From positions 1,896,501 through 1,960,500 of the forward strand of contig NZ_JAQFII010000001.1 in assembly GCF_029504575.1 (NCBI RefSeq): a stretch of 64,000 nt of DNA, in the 5' to 3' direction. The position numbers and the translations under genes were made by a program. Below the pieces are notes generated by a model that worked only from the letters and a program-made list of their open reading frames with translations, searched no databases and was not told the origin of the DNA. Positions within the stretch are counted from its first letter, which is position 1, and every line of letters begins with the position of its first letter. Of this stretch, positions 46,794 through 56,154 are shown in pieces. The DNA is from Streptomyces sp. SPB162. GTDB lineage: Bacteria > Actinomycetota > Actinomycetes > Streptomycetales > Streptomycetaceae.

Positions 46794-46928
46794 TTACGGG
46801 TGGCTCGGAATCGTGGTCAGCAGCGGCTTCGGTGAGGTCTTGCCGGCGGGAGACCCGACCAGGGTCATCCCGAAGACACACACGAGAGCAACGGCGAGTC
46901 CGATGGCTGCGGCGATCAGAGCGCGCAC
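46794..46928 (-). CDS. SPW_0924-type small membrane protein
   Basis: 44 aa, GTG start at 46928 with AGGAGG six bases upstream, TAA stop. The peptide begins MRALIAAAIGLAVALVCVFG (one membrane segment) and ends SPKPLLTTIPSHP. I recall this as a small conserved Streptomyces family (SPW_0924) often found beside DUF3068 genes. Function unknown. It lies 56 bp upstream of the DUF3068 gene on the same strand and is probably co-transcribed. Confidence 0.82.
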   Translation of the reverse strand: MRALIAAAIGLAVALVCVFGMTLVGSPAGKTSPKPLLTTIPSHP

Positions 46929-47055
46929 GGCGGACCTCCTGGTGGACGACGACGTCGGCTGGGCCGGGGCACCGTAGCAATCCGGGGATCAGATGAGAAC
47001 AGGTTCTACCGATCGAATGCGGCCACGCCGGGAACGGGTGGGGTCGCGACGCGAA

Positions 47056-47092
47056 CGAGCCCGGTCCCGCCGTGAAGGCGGGGCCGGGCTCG
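47056..47092 (-). terminator. Terminator after the lytic transglycosylase gene
   Basis: A 16-bp stem with one G-T pair (47056-47071 with 47077-47092) and a GTGAA loop lies 18 bp after the stop. Confidence 0.82.
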
Positions 47093-47109
47093 GGGTGTTC
47101 GCAGAACGG

Positions 47110-48414
47110 TCAGCCGGCCGCGGGGGCCGCCGGGCTCGTCGACGCAACCGCGCTCGGACTCGCGGCCGCCGTCGTGGGAGTCGCGGTCGGGGTGGGCGTC
47201 GGGGACGTGCTGGGTGTGGGGCAGGTGCCGTCGGTCGGCGAGGGAGTCGGCGTCGGGGTGCCGGTCGGCGTGGGCGTCGGGGAGGCGGACCCGCTCGGAG
47301 TGGGCGTCGGCGTCGGGCAGCCCGGGGTGGGGGTCCCGGTCGGTGTCGGGGTGGGCGTGCCGGTCGGCTTGGGTGTGCCGGTCGGCTTGGGCGACGGCGA
47401 GGCGGTGCCGCTCGGCGTGCCGGTGGGCGTGCCGGTGGGTGTCCCGGGGCGGGTGGTCGGCGGGGCCTGCGGGACGGTGGCGGTCGGCGACGGCGAGGCG
47501 GAGCCGGTGGCCGTGGGGGACGGACTCGTACCCGGCTTCGGCCCGGTGGTGGCGGGCGGCGGGGTTCTCGGGCCGGCGCCGGTGCCCGGTGTGCGGCCGC
47601 TGTTCGGGACCGCGACGGCCCCCTGGTCCTTGAAGTGCTGGTACCAGGCCCTGACGGTGTGCAGGTAGTCCTGGGAGTGGTTGTAGCCGAGGATCGCGCG
47701 GTCGATGTCCACGGAGACCGACAGGTCGCGGCCGTCGGCGCACAGGTAGTGGCCCGCGGCGAGGGCGGCGTCGTAGACGTTGTTCGGGTTCTTCACGCCG
47801 TCCGCGTTGCCGTCGGCTCCCCAGCTGGCCCAGGTGGACGGTATGAACTGCATGGGGCCGACCGCGCGGTCGTGGACGGTGTCCCCGTCGTAGGCGCCAC
47901 CGTCGGTGTCCGAGATGTTCGCGAAGCCGACACCGTTCAGCACCGGACCGAGGATCGGCTTGTACGTGGTGCCCCGTGCGTCGACGGCTCCGCCGTCGGC
48001 CTGGCCGGACTCGACCTGCCCGATCGCGGCGAGCAGTTCCCACGGCAGCTTGCACCCGGGGTCGGAGGCCGCGACGGACAGCTGCGCCCTGCGGTAGGCG
48101 TCCAGCACCGTGCCGGGCAGGCCCGTGCCGCCGGTGTCGATGGCGGTGCCGGTGGAGCCGGTGGGTGTGGGGGCCGTGGTGCCGCCGGCGGCCAGGCCGC
48201 TGGGGTCCTCGGGCGGCAGGGCGCTGTAGAACGGCGACCCGCCGTCGATCTGCGGGCCGGGTGGCGGCTCGACCGCGGTGCGCGCGAGGCGCTCCGCCTG
48301 GGCGAAGCCGGGTGCCTGTGAGGCGCTGAGCGCCGCGACCGCCAGCGCGGCGACCGCCGTGCCCGCCGCGCCGCGGCGCATCGCGCGCAGGCGCCGTCCG
48401 TATCGCGCTGCCAT
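47110..48414 (-). CDS. Secreted lytic transglycosylase with Pro/Thr-rich tail
   Basis: 434 aa. A signal peptide (about residues 8-40) is followed by an SLT-type domain with LPWELLAAIGQVESGQA (catalytic Glu in QVESG) and AVGPMQFIPSTWASWG, typical of the MltB-like group. It would cleave peptidoglycan. From about residue 275 to the end the protein is a Pro/Thr/Gly/Ser repeat tail (PTGTPTGTP, PTPTPTG), a likely glycosylated wall-spanning region. Start ATG 48414 has GGAGGG eight bases upstream. Confidence 0.88.
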   Translation of the reverse strand: MAARYGRRLRAMRRGAAGTAVAALAVAALSASQAPGFAQAERLARTAVEPPPGPQIDGGSPFYSALPPEDPSGLAAGGTTAPTPTGSTGTAIDTGGTGLPGTVLDAYRRAQLSVAASDPGCKLPWELLAAIGQVESGQADGGAVDARGTTYKPILGPVLNGVGFANISDTDGGAYDGDTVHDRAVGPMQFIPSTWASWGADGNADGVKNPNNVYDAALAAGHYLCADGRDLSVSVDIDRAILGYNHSQDYLHTVRAWYQHFKDQGAVAVPNSGRTPGTGAGPRTPPPATTGPKPGTSPSPTATGSASPSPTATVPQAPPTTRPGTPTGTPTGTPSGTASPSPKPTGTPKPTGTPTPTPTGTPTPGCPTPTPTPSGSASPTPTPTGTPTPTPSPTDGTCPTPSTSPTPTPTATPTTAAASPSAVASTSPAAPAAG

Positions 48415-48552
48415 GTTCGCGGTCCCTCCCACGTACGTGATGAGCGCGTCACCGCGCCGCAACCCCACGGACCCTACGGGAACTTTTCGCGCGCATCCAC
48501 CGTGCGTTACTCCGCATACTGGACGGCAGGGAAGACGTCACGAGGGGGATTG

Positions 48553-49419
48553 ATGCCGTTCACCTTGAGCCACGCGGCAGCGGTACTGCCGGTGCTGCGC
48601 CGGAACGGAACCGCCCGGGGGCCGCTGCTCGCGGGGGCGCTCGTCACGGGTTCCTTCTCCCCGGACATGCCGTACTTCGCCGCTTCTGTGGTGTCCGGAG
48701 TCTTCCGGTTCGGCCGGGTGACGCACGCGCCGGTCGCGGTCCCGACGCTCGATCCGCTGATCGCCGCGGCGCTGGTGGGCGTCTGGCTCTTCCTGCGCGA
48801 CCCGCTGCTGGCACTGCTGCCCGAACGGTGGCAGGGGCGGGCCGGGACGCTGTTCGGCGGGGAGCGCCGGCCGTGGTCGGCGCGGGTGGTGGTCTGGTTC
48901 TGGCTCTCCGCGACGATCGGCGCGGCCACCCACGTCGCGTGGGACGCCTTCACCCACCACGACCGGTGGGGGGTGCGGATGCTGCCGGTGCTGGACACCG
49001 TGGTGCACGAGGAGCCGCTGTACCAGTGGCTGCAGTACGGCAGTTCGGCGGCGGCGCTGCTGGTGCTGGCCGTCTTCACCGTCCTGGCGCTGCGCGCCGC
49101 CCCCCAGGGGCCGCCGCCCGCGCGCCTGCCGCGGCTGACGGCCGGCGGACGCTGGGGCGCGGTCGCGCTGATGGCCGGCTGCGCGGTGGCGGGCTCGACC
49201 GTGCGCCTGCTGCGCGAGTACGCCCACAGGACGCCGGAGTCCCTCCCGGAGATGATCCCCACGGCGGCGTTCGGCGCGGGAGCGGGGCTGGCGGGCGGCG
49301 CGCTGCTGTACGCGGCCGCCGCCCGTCTGCGCCACCGCAGGCGGCTCCGTCAGTGGGCCGCGGACTCCCAGTCCCTGCCGACGCCCACCGAGACGTCGAG
49401 CGGAGCGCGCAGCGGGTAG
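48553..49419 (+). CDS. DUF4184 family membrane protein
   Basis: 288 aa with five to six membrane segments. The N-terminus MPFTLSHAAAVLPVLR and the motif GSFSPDMPYF followed by WDAFTHHDRWGV match DUF4184, a family resembling membrane-bound metal-dependent hydrolases (conserved His/Asp). Function unknown. ATG 48553 has GAGGGGG upstream. The last 70 bases overlap the 3' end of polA on the opposite strand. Confidence 0.85.
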   Translation: MPFTLSHAAAVLPVLRRNGTARGPLLAGALVTGSFSPDMPYFAASVVSGVFRFGRVTHAPVAVPTLDPLIAAALVGVWLFLRDPLLALLPERWQGRAGTLFGGERRPWSARVVVWFWLSATIGAATHVAWDAFTHHDRWGVRMLPVLDTVVHEEPLYQWLQYGSSAAALLVLAVFTVLALRAAPQGPPPARLPRLTAGGRWGAVALMAGCAVAGSTVRLLREYAHRTPESLPEMIPTAAFGAGAGLAGGALLYAAAARLRHRRRLRQWAADSQSLPTPTETSSGARSG

Positions 49420-52088
49420 GCGCCTGCCATCTCGCGGCGCACCAGCTCCTCGACGCGCGTCCGTTCGCCCGGCGCGACCTCCACCACGATTTCGTCGTGC
49501 ACCTGGAGAAGCATCCGCGAGGTCAGCTTCTCCTCGGTGAGCGCCTCGCCGACCCGGAGCATCGCGAGCTTGACGATGTCGGCGGCCGAGCCCTGGATCG
49601 GCGCGTTGAGCGCCATCCGCTCGGCCATCTCGCGGCGCTGCCGGTTGTCGCTGTTGAGGTCGGGCAGGTAGCGGCGGCGGCCCAGGAGCGTCTCGGTGTA
49701 GCCGGTGCCGCGTGCCTCCTCGACGACGCGCTGCAGATAGTCCCGCACACCGCCGAACCGCTCGAAGTACGTCTCCATCAGCGCGCTCGCCTCACCCGGG
49801 GTGATGGCCAGCTGCTGCGACAGGCCGAACGCGGACAGCCCGTAGGCCAGCCCGTACGACATCGCCTTGATCTTGCGGCGCATCTCGGCGTCCACCGCGT
49901 CCTTGGGAACGCTGAAGACGTGCGAGCCGACGGTGGTGTGCAGGTCCTCGCCGGTGTTGAACGCGTCGATCAGGCCCGCGTCCTCCGACAGGTGGGCCAT
50001 CACCCGCAGTTCGATCTGGCTGTAGTCCGCGGTCAGCAGCGACTCGAAGCCCTCGCCGACGACGAAGCCCCGGCGGATCTCGCGGCCCTCGTCCGTGCGG
50101 ACCGGCACGTTCTGCAGGTTGGGGTCGGTGGACGACAGCCGGCCGGTGGCGGCCACGGTCTGGCTGAACGAGGTGTGGATCCGCCCGTCGGGCGCGACCG
50201 TCTTGATCAGGCCCTCGACCGTCACCCGCAGCTTGGCCTGCTCCCGGTGCCGCAGCATGATCACCGGCAGCTCGTGGTCGGTCTGCGCGGCCAGCCACGC
50301 CAGAGCGTCGGCGTCCGTGGTGAACCCGGTCTTGGTCTTCTTCGTCTTCGGCAGGCCCAGCTCCCCGAACAGCACCTCCTGGAGCTGCTTGGGCGAGCCG
50401 AGGTTGAACTCGTGGCCCACCGCCGCGTGCGCCTCGGCCACCGCCTGCTGCACGGCGTCGGCGAAGCGCTGCTCCAGCCGCTCCAGATGGGCGCGGTCGG
50501 CCGCGATCCCGGACCGCTCCATCTGGGCGAGCAGCGCCGACGTCGGCAGCTCCACGTCCCGCAGCAGCCCCGTCGCCCCGTCCTGCTCCAGCCGGCCGAT
50601 GAACGCCGCGCCGAGGTCCAGGACCGTGCGCGCCTGCACCATCAGCGCGTCCAGCGCGGCGGAGTCCTCCTCCTCGTCGCCGAACGCCAACTGCCCGCTC
50701 ACCGCGCCGGGGGGCGCCAGCTCACGGCCCAGGTACTCCACCGACAGCGCGTCCAGGGCGAACGAGCGGCGGCCGGGCTTGATCAGGTACGCGGCGAGCG
50801 CGGTGTCCATGCTGACGCCCGCGACCGTCCAGCCGTGCTCGGCGAAGACCCGCATCACGTTCTTCGCGTTGTGCAGCACCTTGGGGCGGGCGGCGTCCGC
50901 GATCCAGGCCGCGAACACCTGCTCGTCCGCCTCGCCGAGGCGCGCCGGGTCGAACCACAGCGCGGGACCCTCGGCCCCGGCCAGCGCGACCTGGGTGACG
51001 GTGCCGCTGCCCAGCGCCCACGTGTCGACGGTGGCCATGCCGAGCGGCTCGTCGGCGTGCCCTTCCAGCCACACGCCCAAGGCGCCGTCGACGAGCTGCG
51101 CGCCCTCCACGGCGACGCCCTCGGCGACCTCGGCCTCTTCCTCCTTGGCGCCCGGATCCGCCGCGAACAGCCGGTCGCGGAAGTTCTGGTTACGGAACTC
51201 CAGGGTCTCCAGCACGATGTTCAGCGCGTCGCGGTCGTACGCCACGCGCTCCAGCTCCGCCGGGCCGCACGGCAGCTCGACGTCACGCACCATCTCCGTC
51301 AACCGGCGGTTGAGCTTGACCGCGTCCAGGTGCGCGCGCAGGTTCTCCCCCGCCTTGCCCTTGACCTCGTCCGCCCGTTCCATCAGCGCCGCGAACGACC
51401 CGAACTGGGTGATCCACTTGGTGGCGGTCTTCTCCCCCACCCCGGGGATGCCGGGCAGGTTGTCCGACGGGTCGCCGCGCAGCGCCGCGAAGTCCGGGTA
51501 CTGCGACGGCGACAGGCCGTACTTCTCCTCGACCTTCGCGGGCGTGAACCGGGTCAGCTCCGAGACGCCCTTCGTCGGGTACAGCACCGTCGTGTGCTCG
51601 CTGACGAGCTGGAACGCGTCCCGGTCGCCGGTCACGATGAGGACGTCGAACCCCGCGGCCTCCGCCTGCGTGGCCAGCGTGGCGATGATGTCGTCCGCCT
51701 CGTACTTCTCCACCGCGAAACGCTGGACGCCCATCGCGTCCAGCAGCTCGCCGATCAGCTCCACCTGGCTGCGGAACTCGTCGGGAGTCTTGGAGCGGGT
51801 CGCCTTGTACTCGGGGAACTCGTCGAACCGCCACGTCTTGCGGGAGACGTCGAAGGCGACGCCCAGGTGCGTCGGCTTCTCGTCACGCAACGTGTTGGCC
51901 AGCATCGACGTGAAGCCGTACACGGCGTTCGTCGGCTGGCCGGTGGCGGTGTTGAAGTTCTCCACCGGCAGGGCGTAGAACGCCCGGTACGCCAGGGAGT
52001 GCCCGTCGAGCAGGAGCAGCCGCGGCCGTCCTCCCGCCGCGGGTGCCGTGCCGGTCGCTTCGCTCGTCTTCGATGCCTTTGCTGCCAC
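49350..52088 (-). CDS. polA: DNA polymerase I
   Basis: 912 aa. Domains: 5' nuclease (about residues 15-310, LLLLDGHSLAYRAFYALP, EADDIIATLATQAEA, GDPSDNLPGIPGVGEKTA), a 3'-5' exonuclease-like fold (about 320-520) that lacks a recognisable DxE catalytic motif, and the polymerase A domain (TADYSQIELRVMAHLSED, RRKIKAMSYGLAYG, LLQVHDEIVVE). Loss of proofreading residues is known in actinobacterial PolA. GTG 52088 is chosen because GAGG lies four bases upstream and the N-terminus then matches relatives. Confidence 0.96.
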   Translation of the reverse strand: MAAKASKTSEATGTAPAAGGRPRLLLLDGHSLAYRAFYALPVENFNTATGQPTNAVYGFTSMLANTLRDEKPTHLGVAFDVSRKTWRFDEFPEYKATRSKTPDEFRSQVELIGELLDAMGVQRFAVEKYEADDIIATLATQAEAAGFDVLIVTGDRDAFQLVSEHTTVLYPTKGVSELTRFTPAKVEEKYGLSPSQYPDFAALRGDPSDNLPGIPGVGEKTATKWITQFGSFAALMERADEVKGKAGENLRAHLDAVKLNRRLTEMVRDVELPCGPAELERVAYDRDALNIVLETLEFRNQNFRDRLFAADPGAKEEEAEVAEGVAVEGAQLVDGALGVWLEGHADEPLGMATVDTWALGSGTVTQVALAGAEGPALWFDPARLGEADEQVFAAWIADAARPKVLHNAKNVMRVFAEHGWTVAGVSMDTALAAYLIKPGRRSFALDALSVEYLGRELAPPGAVSGQLAFGDEEEDSAALDALMVQARTVLDLGAAFIGRLEQDGATGLLRDVELPTSALLAQMERSGIAADRAHLERLEQRFADAVQQAVAEAHAAVGHEFNLGSPKQLQEVLFGELGLPKTKKTKTGFTTDADALAWLAAQTDHELPVIMLRHREQAKLRVTVEGLIKTVAPDGRIHTSFSQTVAATGRLSSTDPNLQNVPVRTDEGREIRRGFVVGEGFESLLTADYSQIELRVMAHLSEDAGLIDAFNTGEDLHTTVGSHVFSVPKDAVDAEMRRKIKAMSYGLAYGLSAFGLSQQLAITPGEASALMETYFERFGGVRDYLQRVVEEARGTGYTETLLGRRRYLPDLNSDNRQRREMAERMALNAPIQGSAADIVKLAMLRVGEALTEEKLTSRMLLQVHDEIVVEVAPGERTRVEELVRREMAGAYPLRAPLDVSVGVGRDWESAAH

Positions 52089-52212
52089 GTCCTCGATACT
52101 CCCACGCCCCACTGACAAGCCCCGCCAGCCCCCGCCGGCCCCCGTCACGGCCCGGCACCCGCTCCGCGACGCGCCGGCTCGCGTGTCCGCGCGGCGTGGC
52201 AGGATCGGACAC

Positions 52213-54501
52213 ATGGCAGCGAAACCCCCCGCGGGCGACCCCGTACAGGACGCACCCGACGTCACAGCGCCGCAGCACTCGGCCGCGGGCCTGCCCGCGG
52301 TCGCGCACACCCTGCGGATGGCCCGGCAGCAGATGGGGGTGCGCCGCACCGCGCTCACCCTGCTCAAGGTCAACCAGAAGGACGGCTTCGACTGCCCCGG
52401 CTGCGCCTGGCCCGAGCCCGAGCACCGCCACAAGGCCGAGTTCTGCGAGAACGGCGCCAAGGCCGTCGCCGAGGAGGCGACGCTGCGCCGGGTCACGCCC
52501 GACTTCTTCGCCGAGCACCCGGTCTCCGACCTGGCGCGGCGCAGCGGCTACTGGCTGGGCCAGCAGGGCCGCCTCACCCAGCCCATGTACCTGGCCGAGG
52601 GCGCCGACCACTACGTGCCGGTGCCCTGGGAGCGGGCCTTCGACATCGTCGCCCAGGAGCTGCACGCGCTCGGATCACCCGACGAGGCGGTGTTCTACAC
52701 CTCCGGGCGCACCAGCAACGAGGCCGCCTTCCTCTACCAGCTCTTCGCCCGCCGGCTGGGCACCAACAACCTGCCGGACTGCTCCAACATGTGCCACGAG
52801 TCCTCGGGCTCCGCGCTCACCGAGACCATCGGCGTCGGCAAGGGCAGCGTGCTGCTGGAGGACCTGTACCGCGCCGACCTCATCATCGTCGCCGGGCAGA
52901 ACCCGGGCACCAACCACCCCCGGATGCTCTCCGCCCTGGAGAAGGCCAAGCAGCGGGGCGCGCGGATCGTCACCGTCAACCCGCTGCCCGAGGCCGGCCT
53001 GGAGCGTTTCAAGAACCCGCAGAACGCCCGTGGCCTGGCCGGCTCCGGCACCGCGCTGACCGACCTGTTCCTGCAGATCCGGCTCGGCGGGGACCAGGCG
53101 CTCTTCCGCGCCCTGAACCGGATGATCGTCGAAGCCGGCGCCGTCGACCGCCCCTTCATCGACGAGCACACGCACGGCTACGAGGACTTTGCCGCCGCCG
53201 CGCGCACCACCGACTGGGACGAGGTGCTGCGCGCCACCGGCCTGGAACGCGCCGACATCGACCGGCTGCTCGCCATGGTGCTGGACGCGAAGAGCGTCGT
53301 CGTGTGCTGGGCGATGGGCCTGACCCAGCACAAGCACGCCGTCCCCACCATCAAGGAGGTCGTCAACTTCCTCCTGCTGCGCGGCAACATCGGCCGCCCC
53401 GGCGCCGGGGTGTGCCCGGTGCGCGGCCACAGCAACGTGCAGGGCGACCGCACCATGGGCATCTTCGAACGCCCCGCCCCCGCGTTCCTGGACGCGCTGG
53501 AGAAGGAGTTCGGCTTCGCCCCGCCCCGCGAGCACGGCCTGGACGTCGTGCGCGCCATCCGCGCGCTGCGCGACGGCACCGCGAAGGTCTTCTTCGCCAT
53601 GGGCGGCAACTTCGTGTCCGCCTCCCCCGACACCGCCGTCACCGAAGCCGCGATGCGCAACGCGGCCCTGACCGTGCACGTGTCGACGAAGCTCAACCGC
53701 TCGCACGTCATCACCGGGTCGCGCGCCCTGATCCTGCCCACCCTGGGACGCACCGAGAAGGACACCCGGGCAGGCCGCGAGCAGTTCGTCACCGTCGAGG
53801 ACTCCATGGGCATGGTGCACGCCTCCCACGGCTCCCTGCGGCCCGCCTCCCCGCACCTGCTGTCGGAGACCGCGATCGTCTGCCGCCTCGCCCGCGCCAC
53901 CTTCGGCGACGACACCGCCGTCCCATGGGCCGCCCTCGAAACCGACTACGACCTGATACGCGAGCGAATATCCCGCGTCGTGCCGGGCTTCGACGACTTC
54001 AACACCAAGGTCCGCCACCCCGGCGGCTTCACCCTGCCGCACGCCCCGCGCGACACCCGCACCTTCCCCACCGCCACCGGCAAGGCCAACTTCACCACGT
54101 CGCCCGTCGAGTACCCGGCCGTCCCCGAGGGCCGGCTGCTGCTGCAGACGCTGCGCTCGCACGACCAGTACAACACCACGATCTACGGGCTCGACGACCG
54201 CTACCGGGGCATCAAGGGCGGCCGCCGCGTCGTCATGGTCAACCCCGCCGACGCGGACGCCCTCGGCCTGCCCGACGGCTGCTACGCCGACCTCGTCGGC
54301 GAGTGGACCGACGGCACGCAACGCCGCGCCGAGGGCTTCCGCGTCGTGCACTACCCCACCCCGCGCGGCTGCGCCGCCGCCTACTACCCGGAGACGAACG
54401 TCCTGGTGCCGCTCGACCACACGGCCGACATCAGCAACACCCCGGCGTCGAAATCGGTGGTCGTCCGCCTGGAGCGGACCGCCCCGGTGCACGGATCATG
54501 A
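52213..54501 (+). CDS. FdhF/YdeP-family molybdopterin oxidoreductase
   Basis: 762 aa. The N-terminal GFDCPGCAWPEPEH, the NMCHESSG motif (candidate Mo ligand Cys) and the C-terminal dinucleotide-binding domain (LLQTLRSHDQYNTTIYG) are characteristic of the FdhF/YdeP group of bis-MGD enzymes. The physiological reaction is unknown; the E. coli YdeP relative is linked to acid resistance. The classical N-terminal four-Cys Fe-S motif of formate dehydrogenases is not evident. It is divergent from polA across 124 bp. Start ATG 52213. Confidence 0.9.
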   Translation: MAAKPPAGDPVQDAPDVTAPQHSAAGLPAVAHTLRMARQQMGVRRTALTLLKVNQKDGFDCPGCAWPEPEHRHKAEFCENGAKAVAEEATLRRVTPDFFAEHPVSDLARRSGYWLGQQGRLTQPMYLAEGADHYVPVPWERAFDIVAQELHALGSPDEAVFYTSGRTSNEAAFLYQLFARRLGTNNLPDCSNMCHESSGSALTETIGVGKGSVLLEDLYRADLIIVAGQNPGTNHPRMLSALEKAKQRGARIVTVNPLPEAGLERFKNPQNARGLAGSGTALTDLFLQIRLGGDQALFRALNRMIVEAGAVDRPFIDEHTHGYEDFAAAARTTDWDEVLRATGLERADIDRLLAMVLDAKSVVVCWAMGLTQHKHAVPTIKEVVNFLLLRGNIGRPGAGVCPVRGHSNVQGDRTMGIFERPAPAFLDALEKEFGFAPPREHGLDVVRAIRALRDGTAKVFFAMGGNFVSASPDTAVTEAAMRNAALTVHVSTKLNRSHVITGSRALILPTLGRTEKDTRAGREQFVTVEDSMGMVHASHGSLRPASPHLLSETAIVCRLARATFGDDTAVPWAALETDYDLIRERISRVVPGFDDFNTKVRHPGGFTLPHAPRDTRTFPTATGKANFTTSPVEYPAVPEGRLLLQTLRSHDQYNTTIYGLDDRYRGIKGGRRVVMVNPADADALGLPDGCYADLVGEWTDGTQRRAEGFRVVHYPTPRGCAAAYYPETNVLVPLDHTADISNTPASKSVVVRLERTAPVHGS

Positions 54502-54576
54502 CTACCGTCAGGTAGAAAGTTGACCAGTACACCGATTGACCGACCCCACCGAACGATGACGATCGGAGCCGGCCGC

Positions 54577-55050
54577 ATGGGCGAGCAGACGAGCACGCAG
54601 TTCCCACAGGAGATCCTGGCGCAGTGGTCCGGCCTCGGCCTCGACCTGCCCGCCCTCTTCTCGGCCGGCCACCTCGGCGACCGCATGGGCATCCAGATCA
54701 CCGAGGCCTCCCCCGACCGCGTCGTCGGCACGATGCCCGTCGAGGGCAACACCCAGCCCTACGGCCTGCTGCACGGCGGCGCCTCCGCCGTCCTCGCCGA
54801 GACGCTCGGATCCGTCGGCGCGATGCTGCACGGCGGCCCCGGCAAGCTCGCCGTCGGCGTGGACCTCAACGCCACGCACCACCGCGGCATCCGCTCCGGC
54901 AACGTCACCGGCGTCGCCACCCCCGTCCACCGCGGCCGCTCCTCGGCCACCTACGAGATCGTCATCACCGACGAGAACGACAAGCGGGTCTGTACCGCCC
55001 GCCTCACCTGCATGCTGCGCCCCGCCAGCCCCGGCGCCACCACGGTCTGA
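54577..55050 (+). CDS. PaaI-type hotdog-fold thioesterase
   Basis: 157 aa. The motif YGLLHGGASAVLAETLGS with Asp/Glu in the helix and NATHHRG are the PaaI-type acyl-CoA thioesterase signature. It would hydrolyse acyl- or aryl-CoA thioesters. I chose ATG 54577 (MGEQTSTQFPQEIL) with GGAG eight bases upstream; starts at TTG 54520 or ATG 54556 would add up to 19 residues. It lies 75 bp after the FdhF-like gene. Confidence 0.9.
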   Translation: MGEQTSTQFPQEILAQWSGLGLDLPALFSAGHLGDRMGIQITEASPDRVVGTMPVEGNTQPYGLLHGGASAVLAETLGSVGAMLHGGPGKLAVGVDLNATHHRGIRSGNVTGVATPVHRGRSSATYEIVITDENDKRVCTARLTCMLRPASPGATTV

Positions 55051-55058
55051 CCCACCGG

Positions 55059-55089
55059 CCGGGCCCGCACCGTTGTCGCGCGGGCCCGG
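55059..55089 (+). terminator. Terminator after the thioesterase gene
   Basis: Perfect 10-bp arms (55059-55068 and 55080-55089) with an 11-nt loop, 8 bp past the stop. Confidence 0.7.
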
Positions 55090-55120
55090 AGGCCCTAGCG
55101 TTTTCTGCAGGGGGTCGGCC

Positions 55121-55252
55121 ATGGCGGCAGCAGGGATCCGGCACGCGCCGCACCCGCGTGCGCCCGCCCGCGCCCCGGCACCGTCCGCCCCGCCACATCC
55201 GCCCGCCCCCGCACCCGGGCCGCCCGATCGCACCAGGGCCGGCGCCCGGTGA
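55121..55252 (+). CDS. Possible small upstream ORF (43 aa)
   Basis: ATG 55121 has AGGGGGTC seven bases upstream and opens a 43-codon Pro/Ala/Arg-rich frame whose TGA overlaps the GTG start of the next gene (GTGA at 55249-55252). The next gene has no ribosome site of its own, so this frame may serve for coupled translation. No family is known to me and composition is low-complexity; it could be chance. Confidence 0.35.
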   Translation: MAAAGIRHAPHPRAPARAPAPSAPPHPPAPAPGPPDRTRAGAR

Positions 55253-55881
55253 GCGGCATCGGCCCGGTGGAAGGCCCCGGCGGCGGTGCACCCAGCGTCA
55301 ACCCCCCGCTCCCGTCCGGCCGTTGGGCCCATCACTGGCAAGTGCGCCGGGCGGCGCTGTCCGTCCGCGGGCGGCGTACGCTCACGGCCGCCACCGCGGC
55401 CCTGGCGGCCATCGCGGTCGTCAGCCTCGGTCACGCGCTGCGCACCCCCGAGCCGGTTCCCGACCCCGGCCCGTGGCCCGCCCAGGTCACCTACATCGCC
55501 TACGAGTCGGGCCGCCTGCAGCCCAAACCCGCCGTCGGTTCCGGGGAGTTCGGATTCGTGGTGAGCGTGCGGGACGGAACTCCGGTGACGATTCTCAGCG
55601 TTACCCCCTCATTCGAGGGACTCGGCGCCGAAATCGGCCCCTCGGTGCCTTTAACGGTGAAGCAGGGAACAAGCAGGCACATCACGATAAAGATGTTCGT
55701 TCGTAAATGTTCCGGACTACCGCTCGACGTCGATCTGCCCGTTCTGGACGTAACGCTGCGTAACACGCGCGCAATACAGAATCAGAGCTTCATCTTCGGC
55801 GGCGGCTACCCCCGCGACCTTTCCGCTTTCCTGCACCGAATCTGCCGCCCGACGCCCGCCGACGGCTCGTCCGCGCCGTAG
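55249..55881 (+). CDS. Membrane-anchored secreted hypothetical protein with a TTA codon
   Basis: 210 aa, function unknown. A basic N-terminus (about residues 1-44) precedes one membrane segment (LTAATAALAAIAVVSLG, about 45-61); the rest is a beta-rich extracytoplasmic domain with two Cys (about 153 and 198). Leucine 135 is encoded by TTA (55651-55653), the codon read only by the bldA tRNA, so translation is probably developmentally controlled. Third-position GC is clearly lower in the second half than in neighbours. The start overlaps a small upstream frame. Confidence 0.7.
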   Translation: MSGIGPVEGPGGGAPSVNPPLPSGRWAHHWQVRRAALSVRGRRTLTAATAALAAIAVVSLGHALRTPEPVPDPGPWPAQVTYIAYESGRLQPKPAVGSGEFGFVVSVRDGTPVTILSVTPSFEGLGAEIGPSVPLTVKQGTSRHITIKMFVRKCSGLPLDVDLPVLDVTLRNTRAIQNQSFIFGGGYPRDLSAFLHRICRPTPADGSSAP

Positions 55882-56154
55882 CGGAAGTGCGGATTCTCGA
55901 TATCCGAACATCGACGTGAAACATGCGGACAGGGTGACAAACCCACCCAAACACCCCACGTAACCTCAACAAAAGCTCAAGAGTTTCCATCCGGCATAAC
56001 AAGACAGTCACACTCTTCCCGCACCGCTGCCCGAGTTCCCCACACAGGCCTAGAGTCACGGCCAGTCACCGCGCCACCGGATTCGCCAGTTCGGGTTCCA
56101 GCGCACGACTCGGCCTCTCACCAGAGCAGGCCGCGCCTGGGGAAAGGACTGATC

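Noticed and set aside
47230..47470. Repetitive DNA that resembles a small repeat array or CRISPR
   Set aside because: The period is short and irregular, there are no spacers, and it encodes the Pro/Thr tail of the lytic transglycosylase.
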